Shown one piece after another: positions 1 to 8,114 of a stretch of DNA of 49,267 nucleotides. Numbering within the stretch: the stretch's first letter is position 1; each line of letters starts with the position of its first letter. The notes under the pieces are model-generated. The model saw nothing but the letters and a program-made list of their open reading frames with translations, did not search any database and had not been told where the DNA came from. Location: NCBI RefSeq assembly GCF_029868625.1, contig NZ_JARWOJ010000230.1:1-49267 (forward strand), written 5' to 3'. The position numbers and the translations under genes are program-made. The stretch is from Nocardia neocaledoniensis. Its GTDB lineage: Bacteria; Actinomycetota; Actinomycetes; Mycobacteriales; Mycobacteriaceae.

Positions 1-110
1 CTTTCCCCACCCCGGTTTTTTTTTTTTCTGGCCGACATCTTTATCCTAATTGTTTTTTTTTTTTCCCGGGGGGGGCGCCGCCGCCGCCCCCCCCGCCGCC
101 GACGCCGAAT
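1..110. other. Low-complexity contig end, probably unreliable sequence
   Basis: The first ~110 bases contain two long T runs, a G run and C-rich stretches (T12-like runs near 16-27 and 53-64, G run near 68-75, C runs near 86-95). This is quite unlike the rest of the window. No gene, promoter or other signal is credible here. It looks like a poorly resolved contig edge. Positions 110-218 are ordinary high-GC sequence upstream of the first gene, with nothing recognisable. Confidence 0.6.
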
Positions 111-218
111 CGCTGTCAAGCGAATTCCTGGACAGGATTCCGTTGCCCGACACGGTTTTTCCGAGTTCGGCTCAGCCCTCCCCGCAGGCCGGCCGGTCCC
201 CGCGGCGAGAATGTCTCT

Positions 219-980
219 GTGTCGAATATTGCGGAGAGCCCTGCGGGGGTGGAGGCGGCGCGGTGGCGTGGCGGGGTGGTGTTCAGCCCGGGGCTGATGG
301 CGTTCACCGGGGGCATCGGCGACACAGCCGCGCACGCGCACGCCGCGGTGCAGGTGCTGTTCGTCGCCCGCGGCGCGCTCACGCTCACCGACGCGGCCGG
401 TCGCACCACGCCCGCGCAGGCGGCGATCATCCCGCCCGGTGTGGGCCATCAGGTCGGTGCCGCACCCGGCACCAGCGGGTTCGTCGCGTTCCTCGACCCC
501 GATTCGGTGACCGCGCGGGCCGCCGTCGCGCGCTTGGCCGGGCTACCCGGCGAGCACGCCATGAGCTGGGTCGCCGCCGCCCGTCCACGCCCACCGGCGC
601 CGCGCGCTCCGGCTCGACGACAGCGCGCGCATCCGGTCGTCACCGAGGCGCTGCGGGCCGCGGCGGAGTGGCCGGGCGGCCCACCCGCGCTCGGCGCACT
701 CGCCGGCCGGGTGGGGATCTCGGGCAGCCGCTTGTCGCACGTGTTCACCGAACACGTGGGGTTGCCGTACGCGGCGTGGCGGCGCTGGAGCCGGTTGCAT
801 CTGGCGTTCGCCGTGGTGCGTGCCGGCGGCTCCCTGACCGAGGCCGCCCACACCGCCGGGTTCGCCGACAGCGCTCATCTGACCCGCACCTGCCGCGACC
901 TGATCGGCCTCACCCCCACCGAGGCGCTCATCGCCACCGGCTGGCGGCCCGCCCCCGCGGGGCGCGGCGAAGTCGGCTGA
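219..980 (+). CDS. AraC family transcriptional regulator
   Basis: 253 residues from a GTG start. The N-terminal ~100 residues look like a cupin-type ligand-sensing domain (HAHAAVQVLFVARG, then a proline/glycine segment around IIPPGVGHQ). The C-terminal ~100 residues form the double helix-turn-helix of AraC/XylS proteins: the first HTH around LAGRVGISGSRLSHVFTEHVG and the second around EAAHTAGFADSAHLTRTCRD, ending in the usual GLTPTEA tail. The role is ligand-responsive DNA binding. The gene lies 44 bases upstream of a membrane hydroxylase gene on the same strand and may control or be cotranscribed with it (inference). The ligand is unknown. The upstream sequence is poor quality, so a further upstream start cannot be excluded. 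Confidence 0.85.
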   Translation: MSNIAESPAGVEAARWRGGVVFSPGLMAFTGGIGDTAAHAHAAVQVLFVARGALTLTDAAGRTTPAQAAIIPPGVGHQVGAAPGTSGFVAFLDPDSVTARAAVARLAGLPGEHAMSWVAAARPRPPAPRAPARRQRAHPVVTEALRAAAEWPGGPPALGALAGRVGISGSRLSHVFTEHVGLPYAAWRRWSRLHLAFAVVRAGGSLTEAAHTAGFADSAHLTRTCRDLIGLTPTEALIATGWRPAPAGRGEVG

Positions 981-1024
981 TTTCTTCAAGCGCCGCACCA
1001 GGCCCGGACGTGACGCTGATTCCC

Positions 1025-1972
1025 ATGACGTCCACGCTCGTCCGCCCCCTCATCCGCTACGGCTACGTTCCGTTCATGCTGCTCGGTGTCAACGGCGCCG
1101 GCATCGCCCTGGCCGCCTCCGGCGCGCCCAAGGCTTGGTTGATCGCCCTGCTGGCGGTCGCGATCGCGGTGTCGTTCACCGCCGAACGACTGCTGCCGTA
1201 CCAGAATTCCTGGAACAGCTCCCAGGGTGACCTCGGCCGCGACACCGCCCACGGCATCATCAACGAAACCCTCATCCTGGCGAGCGTCGCCGCCGTCCCC
1301 GCCCTCGCCGCGCTGGTCCCCTGGGCCGGGATCTGGCCGCACGACGCGCCGTTCGCCGTGCAGGTGCTGGCCGCTGTTCTCGTCGCCGACCTCGGGATCA
1401 CCCTGGCCCACTACGCCAGCCACAAGATCGGGGTGCTGTGGCGGTTCCACGCCGTGCACCACAGTGTCACCCGCTTCTACGGGCTCAACGGGCTGATGAA
1501 ACACCCGCTGCACCAAACGATCGAGACGACCGCCGGGGTCACCCCGCTGCTGCTGGCCGGGATCCCGGTGCCCGTCGCCGCCGCGCTGTCGCTGGCGGTG
1601 GCGGTACAGCTGCTGTTGCAGCACTCCAACGCCGACTACCGCGTCGGACCCTTCAGACGCGTCCTGGCCCTCAACGAAGGCCACCGTTTCCACCACCTCA
1701 AATGGGCCGGTATCGGCGATGTCAACTTCGGTCTGTTCACCCTCGTCTGGGACCACCTGCTCCGCACCTACAGCTACGACCCCGCCCGCCGGTTCACCAG
1801 CGACGACCTCGGCATGGCCGCGAAACCCGACTACCCGGCGGGCTACCTGGCGCAGCTCGCGGAACCGTTCACCCGCCACGGCGCCTGCCACTTCACGGCC
1901 GACACCACCCGCCCGGACGAGCGCTCGCCGAGCGGGTCGGCGCCGTTCAGCGTGCCGGGAGAACCCGGCTGA
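1025..1972 (+). CDS. Sterol desaturase / fatty acid hydroxylase family protein
   Basis: 315 residues, integral membrane di-iron protein. It shows the family histidine clusters: HYASHK and RFHAVHHS near residues 125-140, KHPLHQ near 157-162, and EGHRFHHLKW near 218-227. Several hydrophobic helices precede and separate them. Members hydroxylate or desaturate lipids and sterol- or carotenoid-like substrates; the substrate here cannot be read from the sequence. The ATG at 1025 was chosen because the open frame upstream of it overlaps the AraC gene in another frame and has no family similarity. The last 26 bases overlap the end of the convergent lipase gene. Confidence 0.85.
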   Translation: MTSTLVRPLIRYGYVPFMLLGVNGAGIALAASGAPKAWLIALLAVAIAVSFTAERLLPYQNSWNSSQGDLGRDTAHGIINETLILASVAAVPALAALVPWAGIWPHDAPFAVQVLAAVLVADLGITLAHYASHKIGVLWRFHAVHHSVTRFYGLNGLMKHPLHQTIETTAGVTPLLLAGIPVPVAAALSLAVAVQLLLQHSNADYRVGPFRRVLALNEGHRFHHLKWAGIGDVNFGLFTLVWDHLLRTYSYDPARRFTSDDLGMAAKPDYPAGYLAQLAEPFTRHGACHFTADTTRPDERSPSGSAPFSVPGEPG

Positions 1973-3092
1973 GAAAGTCGCGCTCGTCGCCCGCCGCGGC
2001 GCCCAGCAGGGCGAAGTGGTCGGTCCCGGGGTACAGGGCCAGCCGGCTGACCGCGCCGGACTGCGCGAGTTGCTGCTGGAGCAGGATCGTGGTCGGGGCG
2101 GGTTGGACGGTGTCGGCCTCGCCCTGCAACAGCAGGACCGGCCGTCGATGGCCCGTGGTGGGGATGGTCAGGTAGTCGGTCAGTGCGGCGGCCAGCGGCT
2201 GTTCGCCGAGCGGCCGCGTGAACAGATCACCGACGGCGTGGCCCGCGACGGCCTCCTCCAGGGCGCCGAGGCAGCGCTCGCCGGCTCGGGCGACGGCGAG
2301 CATGTCCCGGCCGTGCGGACTCAGGTGGTCGGTGACGCGCACGTCCGGCCGGGCCTGGTCGAGTCCGGCCAGGATCATCACCAGCCGGGCGTGCAGGCCG
2401 TCGAGGCCGGGCATGACCGGGGTACCCGGCCGGCCCAGCGCGGTGATCGCCTCGACGACATTGCTGGTCGGCGCGTAGGCGAGGGTGCCGCGCAGATCGA
2501 GCTCGGCGGCGTAGCCGGACCACAGCTGTGCGGCGGCCAACGCGGCCTGGCCGCCGATGGAATGACCCGACGCGACGAAGGACGACGACAACGTGGGGTC
2601 GACGGCGCCCGCCGCGCGGACGGCGTCGAGCACGGCGTGACCCGCCGCCCGCCAGGCGAGGTACTCGTAGCTGCCCGGCGCGCCGAGGCCGATGTAGTCC
2701 GTGGCGGCGACCGCGTAGCCCTGGTCCAGATAGGCCGTCAGGTGCGGTGTCTCGTCGAAGGTGTCGGCGATGCCGCCGGTGAGATTGGGCGCGCATCCCT
2801 CGGTCACGCCGCTGGTGCCGTGCGCCCACGAGACCACCGGTCTGCCGTCGGCCGGCGGTTCACCGGCGGGCACGAAGACGCTCGCGCCGCTGACCTGCGG
2901 TTCGCCGTTTTGTCCGGTGGTCCGGTAGACGATCCGGAATCCGGTGGCCGCTCCGGGGATCAGCTCCGGGCCGGTCAGCGCGCGGGACGAGACGACGGTG
3001 CCCGTGTCATCACCGGGCGGCGGTGCGGCGGCGACGGAGCCGGTCGAGGCGGCGAGCAGGGCGAACAGGGTCGCCGGGACCAGGTATCGCAT
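1947..3092 (-). CDS. Secreted lipase/esterase, alpha/beta hydrolase (LIP-like)
   Basis: 381 residues with a clear Sec signal peptide (hydrophobic residues ~4-20, then AAAPPPG). The mature part is an alpha/beta hydrolase of the secreted lipase type. It has the VVSWAHGT oxyanion-type segment near residue 90, TDYIGLG near 131-137, the nucleophile elbow GHSIGG with Ser178, an acid residue in LLQGEADTVQP, and the catalytic His in GTDHFALL near the end. It probably hydrolyses acyl esters outside the cell. The ATG at 3092 is used because the signal peptide starts there; the upstream extension is Arg/Pro-rich and not protein-like. The 3' end overlaps the convergent hydroxylase gene by 26 bases. Confidence 0.85.
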   Translation of the reverse strand: MRYLVPATLFALLAASTGSVAAAPPPGDDTGTVVSSRALTGPELIPGAATGFRIVYRTTGQNGEPQVSGASVFVPAGEPPADGRPVVSWAHGTSGVTEGCAPNLTGGIADTFDETPHLTAYLDQGYAVAATDYIGLGAPGSYEYLAWRAAGHAVLDAVRAAGAVDPTLSSSFVASGHSIGGQAALAAAQLWSGYAAELDLRGTLAYAPTSNVVEAITALGRPGTPVMPGLDGLHARLVMILAGLDQARPDVRVTDHLSPHGRDMLAVARAGERCLGALEEAVAGHAVGDLFTRPLGEQPLAAALTDYLTIPTTGHRRPVLLLQGEADTVQPAPTTILLQQQLAQSGAVSRLALYPGTDHFALLGAAAGDERDFLSRVLPAR

Positions 3093-3121
3093 GGTGTTCC
3101 TTTCGGTGACTGGTGTCGAGA

Positions 3122-5047
3122 TCAGTGGTGGGCGTGGGAGCCGCCGAAGGGTGTGCCGATGCCGGCGTAGCGAAGCAGCAGCATCATTCCCTCCTCGGCG
3201 TGGGGAAGGTTGTGGCAGTGGTTCATCCAGATGCCGGGATTGGTGGCGCGGAAGGCGATCTCCCAGACCTCGCCGGGCCGGACGTCGAGGGAGTCGACCC
3301 ACAGCGGGCTACCCTGCGCGGGCTCGCCGTCGCGGGACAGGATCAGGACGGGATGGCCGTGCAGGTGCCAGGGGTGGGTGTCGAGGCTGCGGTTGACCAC
3401 GGTGAAGTGGACGATGTCGCCCGCGCGCACCACCTGGTCGGGGATGGCGGGGTGGGCGCGCCCGTTGACGGTGTGCGCGAACGACGGTCTCCCGTTGACC
3501 CGGGCGATGCCGCGATCGAGCACGAGGGTGAACCGCCGGTCGGGCGCCGGTAGCCGCACGAGTGGCGCCGCACCGTAGGTCAGCAGGTCGAGGTCCGGCC
3601 AGTCGCGGGCATCGGATCCTGCTGTCGGATAATCGTTTTCGGCGCCCAGTCGCGCTGCGGTGTCGCCGTCGAGCAGCACGATCGCACCGGCGGCGGGCAT
3701 CGTGAATTCGAGGTCGTAGCGCCCACCTGCGGGCACGCGCAGCTGGACGCCGCCGACGGGTGCCGGCCGGTCGAGGTCGCGTCCGTCGACGGCCACGACG
3801 CGGAAGTCGGTGCCGGCGAGGGCGAATCGGTGGGAGCCGGAATCGGTGTTGATCAGCCGCAGTCGCGTCGCCGCACCCGTGGGCACGTCGTGGTCACCGC
3901 CACCGTCGAGCAGCGGAGCGTGCCCGTCGAAAGTGTGCACCGACATCGTCAGCTCACGCCTGTCCGCGGGGGCCGCGCGCGGGAAGACGATCAGATGGCC
4001 GTAGAGGCCGCGTCGCACGCCCGGATGGGAGGCGTGATGGGTGTGGTACCAGTAGGTTCCGGCCTGCTCGGCACGGAAGCGGTAGACATGTCTGCCACCC
4101 ACCGGCACGGCGTCCTGGGTCACCCCCGCCACGCCGTCCTCCGCGCAGGGCACGTCGTAGCCGTGCCAGTGCAGCGTCACCCCCACGTCGATGTCCTCGT
4201 TCACCAACTCGACCTCGACGAGGTCACCCTGCTCCGCGACGATCGCCGGGCCGGGGACCGTGCCGTCGAAGGTCCAGGCCTCGACATCGCCGGAACCCAC
4301 GCGCACCGTGGCCGTGCGCGCGGTGCGGACGTACCGGCGCAACACTCCCCCGGGCGCAGGCGTATCGGGTCCGCGCAGCGTCCGCACCGATATCTCCGGG
4401 CCCTCGGAGTGTTCGATCCCGGCGACGTCGCGACCTCGCGACAGGCCTACGACGCCGCCCGCGGCGCCCACCACAGCGACCGCGCCGGCCAGTCCGAGCG
4501 CTCGTCGCCGGGGCATCCCGACGGGCCGGGTACCGCCCTTCGGCCGGGGCCCAGAATGGGACTGGTCAGTCGAATCCCGCTCGGGAACAACGGGTTCCGA
4601 CAGGACGCGATGCGTCAGGAGCGCGGCCGCGCCGAGCGCGACGAGCGCGACGAGCGCGGCCACCGGAGTCAGCGGGTAGCCGATCAGGAACGACACGGCG
4701 AAACTCGCCACCGCCGCGTATCCGGCGGTCGCCGACGCCGTCACCGCCCCCGCCGTCGGGCCCGCGCCGCGGCGCGCGGACACCCCGGCCACCACCGCGA
4801 CCACGGCCGCGACGGCGGTGACCGGCAGCCCGAACCAGACCTTCTCCTGGACGAACCACCACCCTCGCCCCGCCAGCACCGCCACCGGAATCGCCCGGGA
4901 AAGTGTCAGTGCCACAGCGACACTCAGCATCACACCGACGAACCGAGCCGATCGCCGCCGCGCCACGAGACCGGCGGCGCCGAACCACGCCGACGCACCG
5001 GCGACGGTCACCGCGTGGTCGAGCACGATCCACCCCGCGCTACTCAT
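3122..5047 (-). CDS. Multicopper oxidase with N-terminal membrane domain
   Basis: 641 residues. Residues 1-~150 hold about four or five transmembrane helices, followed by a twin-arginine-like PRRRALGLAGAVAVVG anchor near residue 178. The rest is a cupredoxin-type oxidase with all four copper-ligand clusters: TLHWHGYD, YWYHTHHASH, HPWHLHGHP and MNHCHNLPHAEEGM (the type 1 copper Cys and His are in the last). A metal- or phenol-oxidising role outside the membrane is likely; the physiological substrate is unknown. The start ATG overlaps the stop of the upstream membrane gene by 4 bases (ATGA), so translation is probably coupled. The fusion of a multi-helix membrane domain to a laccase-like oxidase is uncommon. 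Confidence 0.85.
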   Translation of the reverse strand: MSSAGWIVLDHAVTVAGASAWFGAAGLVARRRSARFVGVMLSVAVALTLSRAIPVAVLAGRGWWFVQEKVWFGLPVTAVAAVVAVVAGVSARRGAGPTAGAVTASATAGYAAVASFAVSFLIGYPLTPVAALVALVALGAAALLTHRVLSEPVVPERDSTDQSHSGPRPKGGTRPVGMPRRRALGLAGAVAVVGAAGGVVGLSRGRDVAGIEHSEGPEISVRTLRGPDTPAPGGVLRRYVRTARTATVRVGSGDVEAWTFDGTVPGPAIVAEQGDLVEVELVNEDIDVGVTLHWHGYDVPCAEDGVAGVTQDAVPVGGRHVYRFRAEQAGTYWYHTHHASHPGVRRGLYGHLIVFPRAAPADRRELTMSVHTFDGHAPLLDGGGDHDVPTGAATRLRLINTDSGSHRFALAGTDFRVVAVDGRDLDRPAPVGGVQLRVPAGGRYDLEFTMPAAGAIVLLDGDTAARLGAENDYPTAGSDARDWPDLDLLTYGAAPLVRLPAPDRRFTLVLDRGIARVNGRPSFAHTVNGRAHPAIPDQVVRAGDIVHFTVVNRSLDTHPWHLHGHPVLILSRDGEPAQGSPLWVDSLDVRPGEVWEIAFRATNPGIWMNHCHNLPHAEEGMMLLLRYAGIGTPFGGSHAHH

Positions 5048-5445
5048 GACACCGGCCGCGCCGCCGGTGCGGACTGTCCGCGCGCCTGCCGCAGGAGCGC
5101 ACCGACCGTGCCGACGATGAGCATCCCGTTCACTCCGTGCACCCCGAACAGCAGCGCGCCGGTGTCGTCCCCCACCGCGCCGGCGACCTCCTTGATCACG
5201 GACTGCACCAGCACGAGCGCTGCCACCAGGCCCGCGGTCCCCGCCACCCGGGCCGGCATGCGCGCCACCGCCGCGACGAGCGCCACGACCAGCGCGAGCA
5301 CCAGGATGATGTTCCCCAACGCCCGGTGCGGGGCGAACGCCTCCTCGGCGGGCGCGCTGTCGAACGCGCCCGCGGCGGCGAGAAAGAACTGGACGACGAC
5401 GGTGACCATCAGCACCACGGCCAAGCCGGTGACGAGTTTCTTCAT
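5044..5445 (-). CDS. Four-helix membrane protein (DUF6220-like)
   Basis: 133 residues with four hydrophobic helices (about residues 5-25, 45-65, 70-90, 102-120) and conserved-looking HRALGN and FGVHGVNGM segments. These are reminiscent of small heme-binding-type or DUF6220 membrane proteins. Its function is unknown. It overlaps the multicopper oxidase gene by ATGA and is probably its membrane partner or a coexpressed redox component (inference). A histidine in HRALGN and another in GVHGVNG would be candidate heme or metal ligands. Confidence 0.7.
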   Translation of the reverse strand: MKKLVTGLAVVLMVTVVVQFFLAAAGAFDSAPAEEAFAPHRALGNIILVLALVVALVAAVARMPARVAGTAGLVAALVLVQSVIKEVAGAVGDDTGALLFGVHGVNGMLIVGTVGALLRQARGQSAPAARPVS

Positions 5446-5596
5446 GGCACCGATCGTCGCGCCGAGCAGGGGTTGTGCGCGTCCGGCAGCCGCGGTGACC
5501 GGCTACGCGAATCGACGTAGCCGACGCCGCGCCACCTACGCAGGACCGCGTGGTCCTGCGCGCGTCCGCGCGCACGCGCAAGCACGCTCTCTCCCT

Positions 5597-5602
5597 TACG
5601 AT
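5597..5602 (+). promoter_or_regulatory. -10 hexamer TACGAT, leaderless promoter of the sensor kinase
   Basis: TACGAT fits the TAnnnT actinobacterial -10 consensus and ends 6 bases before the ATG at 5609. Transcription would therefore begin at or beside the start codon, consistent with the absence of a Shine-Dalgarno sequence. Confidence 0.45.
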
Positions 5603-5608
5603 CACGGC

Positions 5609-6829
5609 ATGGGACGGTCCGAGGAATTACGGGTGCGCGCATGGTCGGCACGGCGGCCCGCCTGGTTTCCGGACCTGCTGCTCGCCCTGTTCGTCATCGG
5701 CGTGCAGGTGCAGAGCGCGGGCATCCCGATGGGCGCGGAGCCGGTGACGCGGCCCATCACCGACTACTGCTACACCGCGTACGTGCTGCTGGCGCTCGGC
5801 GGCGCGCTGCTGGTGTTCCGGCGCCGCGCACCGGTGCCGGTGTTCGTCGCGACCGGTGCGCTCACGGTGGTCTACTTCGCGCTCGATTTCCCGGACCGGC
5901 TGTCCTGTCTGGCCCTGTTCGTGGCCACCTACACCCTCGCCGCGCACGGCACGGGTCGGCGTCCGGTGCTGGTCGCGGCGGCCGGGACGGCGGTGCTGGC
6001 CCTGGCCTGGCTGATCGCGGCGGCCGATGTCACGCCCAGCGCGGCGATCGGGTGGGTGTTCTTCCGGATCGGCGCGGCCGTTCTGAGCATCACCCTTGGC
6101 ATGTCGGTGCGGTCCCGGCGGATCATCGCCGAGGACGCCCACCAGCGGGCCGTCACCGCCGAACGGCTGCGCGAGAAGGAGGCCACCGCCCGGGTCGACG
6201 CCGAACGGCTGCGGATCGCGCGCGAAGTGCACGACACCGTCGCCCACGCCATCACGATCATCAACGTGCAGGCCGGAGTCACCGCGCACGTCCTGGACAA
6301 GCGGCCCGATCAGGCCAGGGAGACCCTGCGCATCATCGAGCAGACCAGCTCCCGTGCCCTCCGGGAGATGCGGGCGATCCTGGGGGTGCTGCGCGGCGAC
6401 GACCGCCGGGCACCGAGCCCAGGGCTCGCCGAGCTCGGCGATGTCCTGGACGTGGCCGGGGACGCCGGACTACGGATCACCGCCGATCTCCCCGGCGGGG
6501 ACACTCCGCTGCCGAGCGCGATCGAGGATACGGCCTACCGGATCGTGCAGGAGTCGATCACCAACGTCATCCGCCATGTCGGCCCCAGCGCGGTCACCGT
6601 GTCGGTGGTGCCGGGCGAGCAGGTGGTGCGCATCCTGGTACGCGACGACGGCGGCGACGGCACGGCGCCGCTTCCGCGTCCGGACACGGCGGGCACCGGC
6701 CGCGGCATCACCGGCATGCGGGAACGGTGCAGGCTGCTCGGCGGCGATCTCACCGCGCAGCCGCGGGCCCAGGGCGGATTCGAAGTGGTCGCCCACCTCC
6801 CGCTGGAACCGGCCGGAGCGCTCGCATGA
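5609..6829 (+). CDS. NarL-family sensor histidine kinase
   Basis: 406 residues. The N-terminal half carries about five transmembrane helices without a large extracellular domain, then a coiled linker. The HisKA_3 dimerisation domain begins at RLRIAREVHDTVAHA with phospho-acceptor His208. The HATPase domain follows, with the N box around YRIVQESITNVIRH, the G1 box DDGGDG and the G2 box GTGRGITGMRERC. It should phosphorylate the response regulator encoded next, whose ATG overlaps its stop (ATGA). The stimulus is unknown. It is divergent from the multicopper oxidase operon, so that operon is a plausible target. Confidence 0.9.
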   Translation: MGRSEELRVRAWSARRPAWFPDLLLALFVIGVQVQSAGIPMGAEPVTRPITDYCYTAYVLLALGGALLVFRRRAPVPVFVATGALTVVYFALDFPDRLSCLALFVATYTLAAHGTGRRPVLVAAAGTAVLALAWLIAAADVTPSAAIGWVFFRIGAAVLSITLGMSVRSRRIIAEDAHQRAVTAERLREKEATARVDAERLRIAREVHDTVAHAITIINVQAGVTAHVLDKRPDQARETLRIIEQTSSRALREMRAILGVLRGDDRRAPSPGLAELGDVLDVAGDAGLRITADLPGGDTPLPSAIEDTAYRIVQESITNVIRHVGPSAVTVSVVPGEQVVRILVRDDGGDGTAPLPRPDTAGTGRGITGMRERCRLLGGDLTAQPRAQGGFEVVAHLPLEPAGALA

Positions 6830-7494
6830 CACCGATCACCGTGCTGCTCGCGGACGACGAACGCCTCGTGCGGTCGGGGTTCAAGGTCCTGCTCGACCTC
6901 GAGGACGACATCAACGTCGTCGGTGAGGCCACCGACGGGATCGAAGCCTGCGAACTCGCCCGCGCCACCCGGCCCGACGTCGTGCTGATGGACATCCGGA
7001 TGCCACGCCTCGACGGCATCCGCGCCACCGCCCGGATCGCGAGCACAGCGGGCCTCGACCAGGTGCGGGTGCTGATTCTGACCACCTATGACACCGACGA
7101 GAACGTCTTCGACGCCCTGGCCGCCGGGGCGAGCGGCTTCTTGCTCAAGGACGCCGGACCGGCCGAGTTGCTGCACGCCATCCGGGTGATCGCCGACGGT
7201 GACGCCCTGCTCGCGCCCCGCGTCACCCGCCGCCTCATCGGCCAGTTCGCCGGCAGGCGCCGGATCGCCGAGTCGGCCGCCCGTCGGCTGTCAGTGCTCA
7301 CCGAGCGCGAACGGGAAGTGCTGGCCCTGGTCGGGCGCGGGATGAGCAACGACGAGATCGGCGCCGCCCTGTTCCTGAGCCCGGCCACCGCCCGCACCCA
7401 TGTCGGCCGGGCGATGAGCAAGCTCGGCGCGCGCGATCGAGCGCAGCTGGTCGTCATCGCCTACCGGACCGGTCTCACCACCGTCGACGAGTAG
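6826..7494 (+). CDS. NarL/FixJ-type response regulator
   Basis: 222 residues. Receiver domain residues 1-~120 with the acidic pocket LLADDER and phospho-acceptor Asp56 in VVLMDIRMP, the switch Thr in LILTTYD, and the Lys in FLLKDAG. A LuxR-type HTH occupies the last ~65 residues (LTEREREVLALVGRGMSNDEIG...SPATARTHVGRAMSKLGARDR). It forms a two-component system with the overlapping kinase gene. Confidence 0.92.
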   Translation: MTPITVLLADDERLVRSGFKVLLDLEDDINVVGEATDGIEACELARATRPDVVLMDIRMPRLDGIRATARIASTAGLDQVRVLILTTYDTDENVFDALAAGASGFLLKDAGPAELLHAIRVIADGDALLAPRVTRRLIGQFAGRRRIAESAARRLSVLTEREREVLALVGRGMSNDEIGAALFLSPATARTHVGRAMSKLGARDRAQLVVIAYRTGLTTVDE

Positions 7495-7734
7495 CCGGGC
7501 GCCGGTGGTGTGGCCGTCAGCTGGGCGCCGGCCGGTGTACGACGATGCCGGAGGCGAAGCAGGTGGTGCCGAGCAGGCGCAGGTGCGTCGTGTCGGATTC
7601 TTACGGTGCCGCGCCTCGGTCGCGCGCTTCGGCGCCGGACTGCCCGGCGGCAGTGGCGGATCGGCGGCGGCACCGCGCAATGCCGCGCTCCGACAAGGGG
7701 TCCCACCACTGCCCCGGGCACCCTGGCTAACCGC

Positions 7735-7902
7735 CTACAGGCACAGGCTGACCTCGATCGGCCCGAGCGGGAGCGGCACGCACACTTCCACCGAGCCCGA
7801 GACGGGGCTCGGCGCCGCGGCGGTGGCGGTTCCGGCGCTCAGCGCACACGCGGACAGCGCGAGGGCGACGACGGCGAGCGGACGGGCAGTTCTGGGATTC
7901 AT
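7735..7902 (-). CDS. Small secreted peptide, unknown function
   Basis: 55 residues: a basic start (MNPRTARP), a hydrophobic segment of ~20 residues ending in AGTATAAA (good Sec cleavage site), and a mature part of only about 28 residues, including VCVPLPLGPIEVSLCL with two cysteines. A strong ribosome-binding site (GAGGAAG) precedes the ATG at 7902, which supports this start over longer upstream options. No family is recognised. Such short two-cysteine exported peptides are common in Nocardia and Mycobacterium. The 240 bases between 7495 and 7734 show no convincing gene. Confidence 0.6.
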   Translation of the reverse strand: MNPRTARPLAVVALALSACALSAGTATAAAPSPVSGSVEVCVPLPLGPIEVSLCL

Positions 7903-7931
7903 ACGATCTTCCTCGGTTGCACAATATGACG

Positions 7932-7949
7932 TGTCCCGGCTTCGGGACA
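7932..7949. promoter_or_regulatory. Perfect 7-4-7 palindrome upstream of the small secreted gene
   Basis: TGTCCCG-GCTT-CGGGACA lies 30 bases upstream of the ATG of the small secreted peptide, inside an unusually A/T-rich intergenic stretch (about 7900-8060). It could be an operator or a 5' leader hairpin; no regulator is identified. Confidence 0.45.
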
Positions 7950-8114
7950 TCACGATGCAATCACAGCCGGTATGTCGAAATCCCATAGTCGGCACGGCTT
8001 TTGACGTATCTATGCACCGTGCGGAAAATTGTCGTAGGTATCCATAAAGAATGTACGGCCGTCGAGTTCCGCGGTCCTACGCCCCCGGCGCCCGCCCCGA
8101 GCCGGGCGAGCGCG

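Noticed and set aside
50..1024. N-terminal extension of the sterol-desaturase-like protein through the AraC gene
   Set aside because: The extension overlaps the AraC gene in another frame, is Arg-rich and begins in the unreliable contig end. The family N-terminus begins at 1025.
3830..5608. A long plus-strand extension upstream of the sensor kinase (999 codons in total)
   Set aside because: The extension lies opposite the well-supported multicopper oxidase and has no protein-like features. Kinase similarity starts at the ATG at 5609, directly after a -10 element.
7495..7734. Short open frames between the response regulator and the secreted peptide
   Set aside because: None has a credible start signal, codon pattern or motif. 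The stretch is treated as intergenic.
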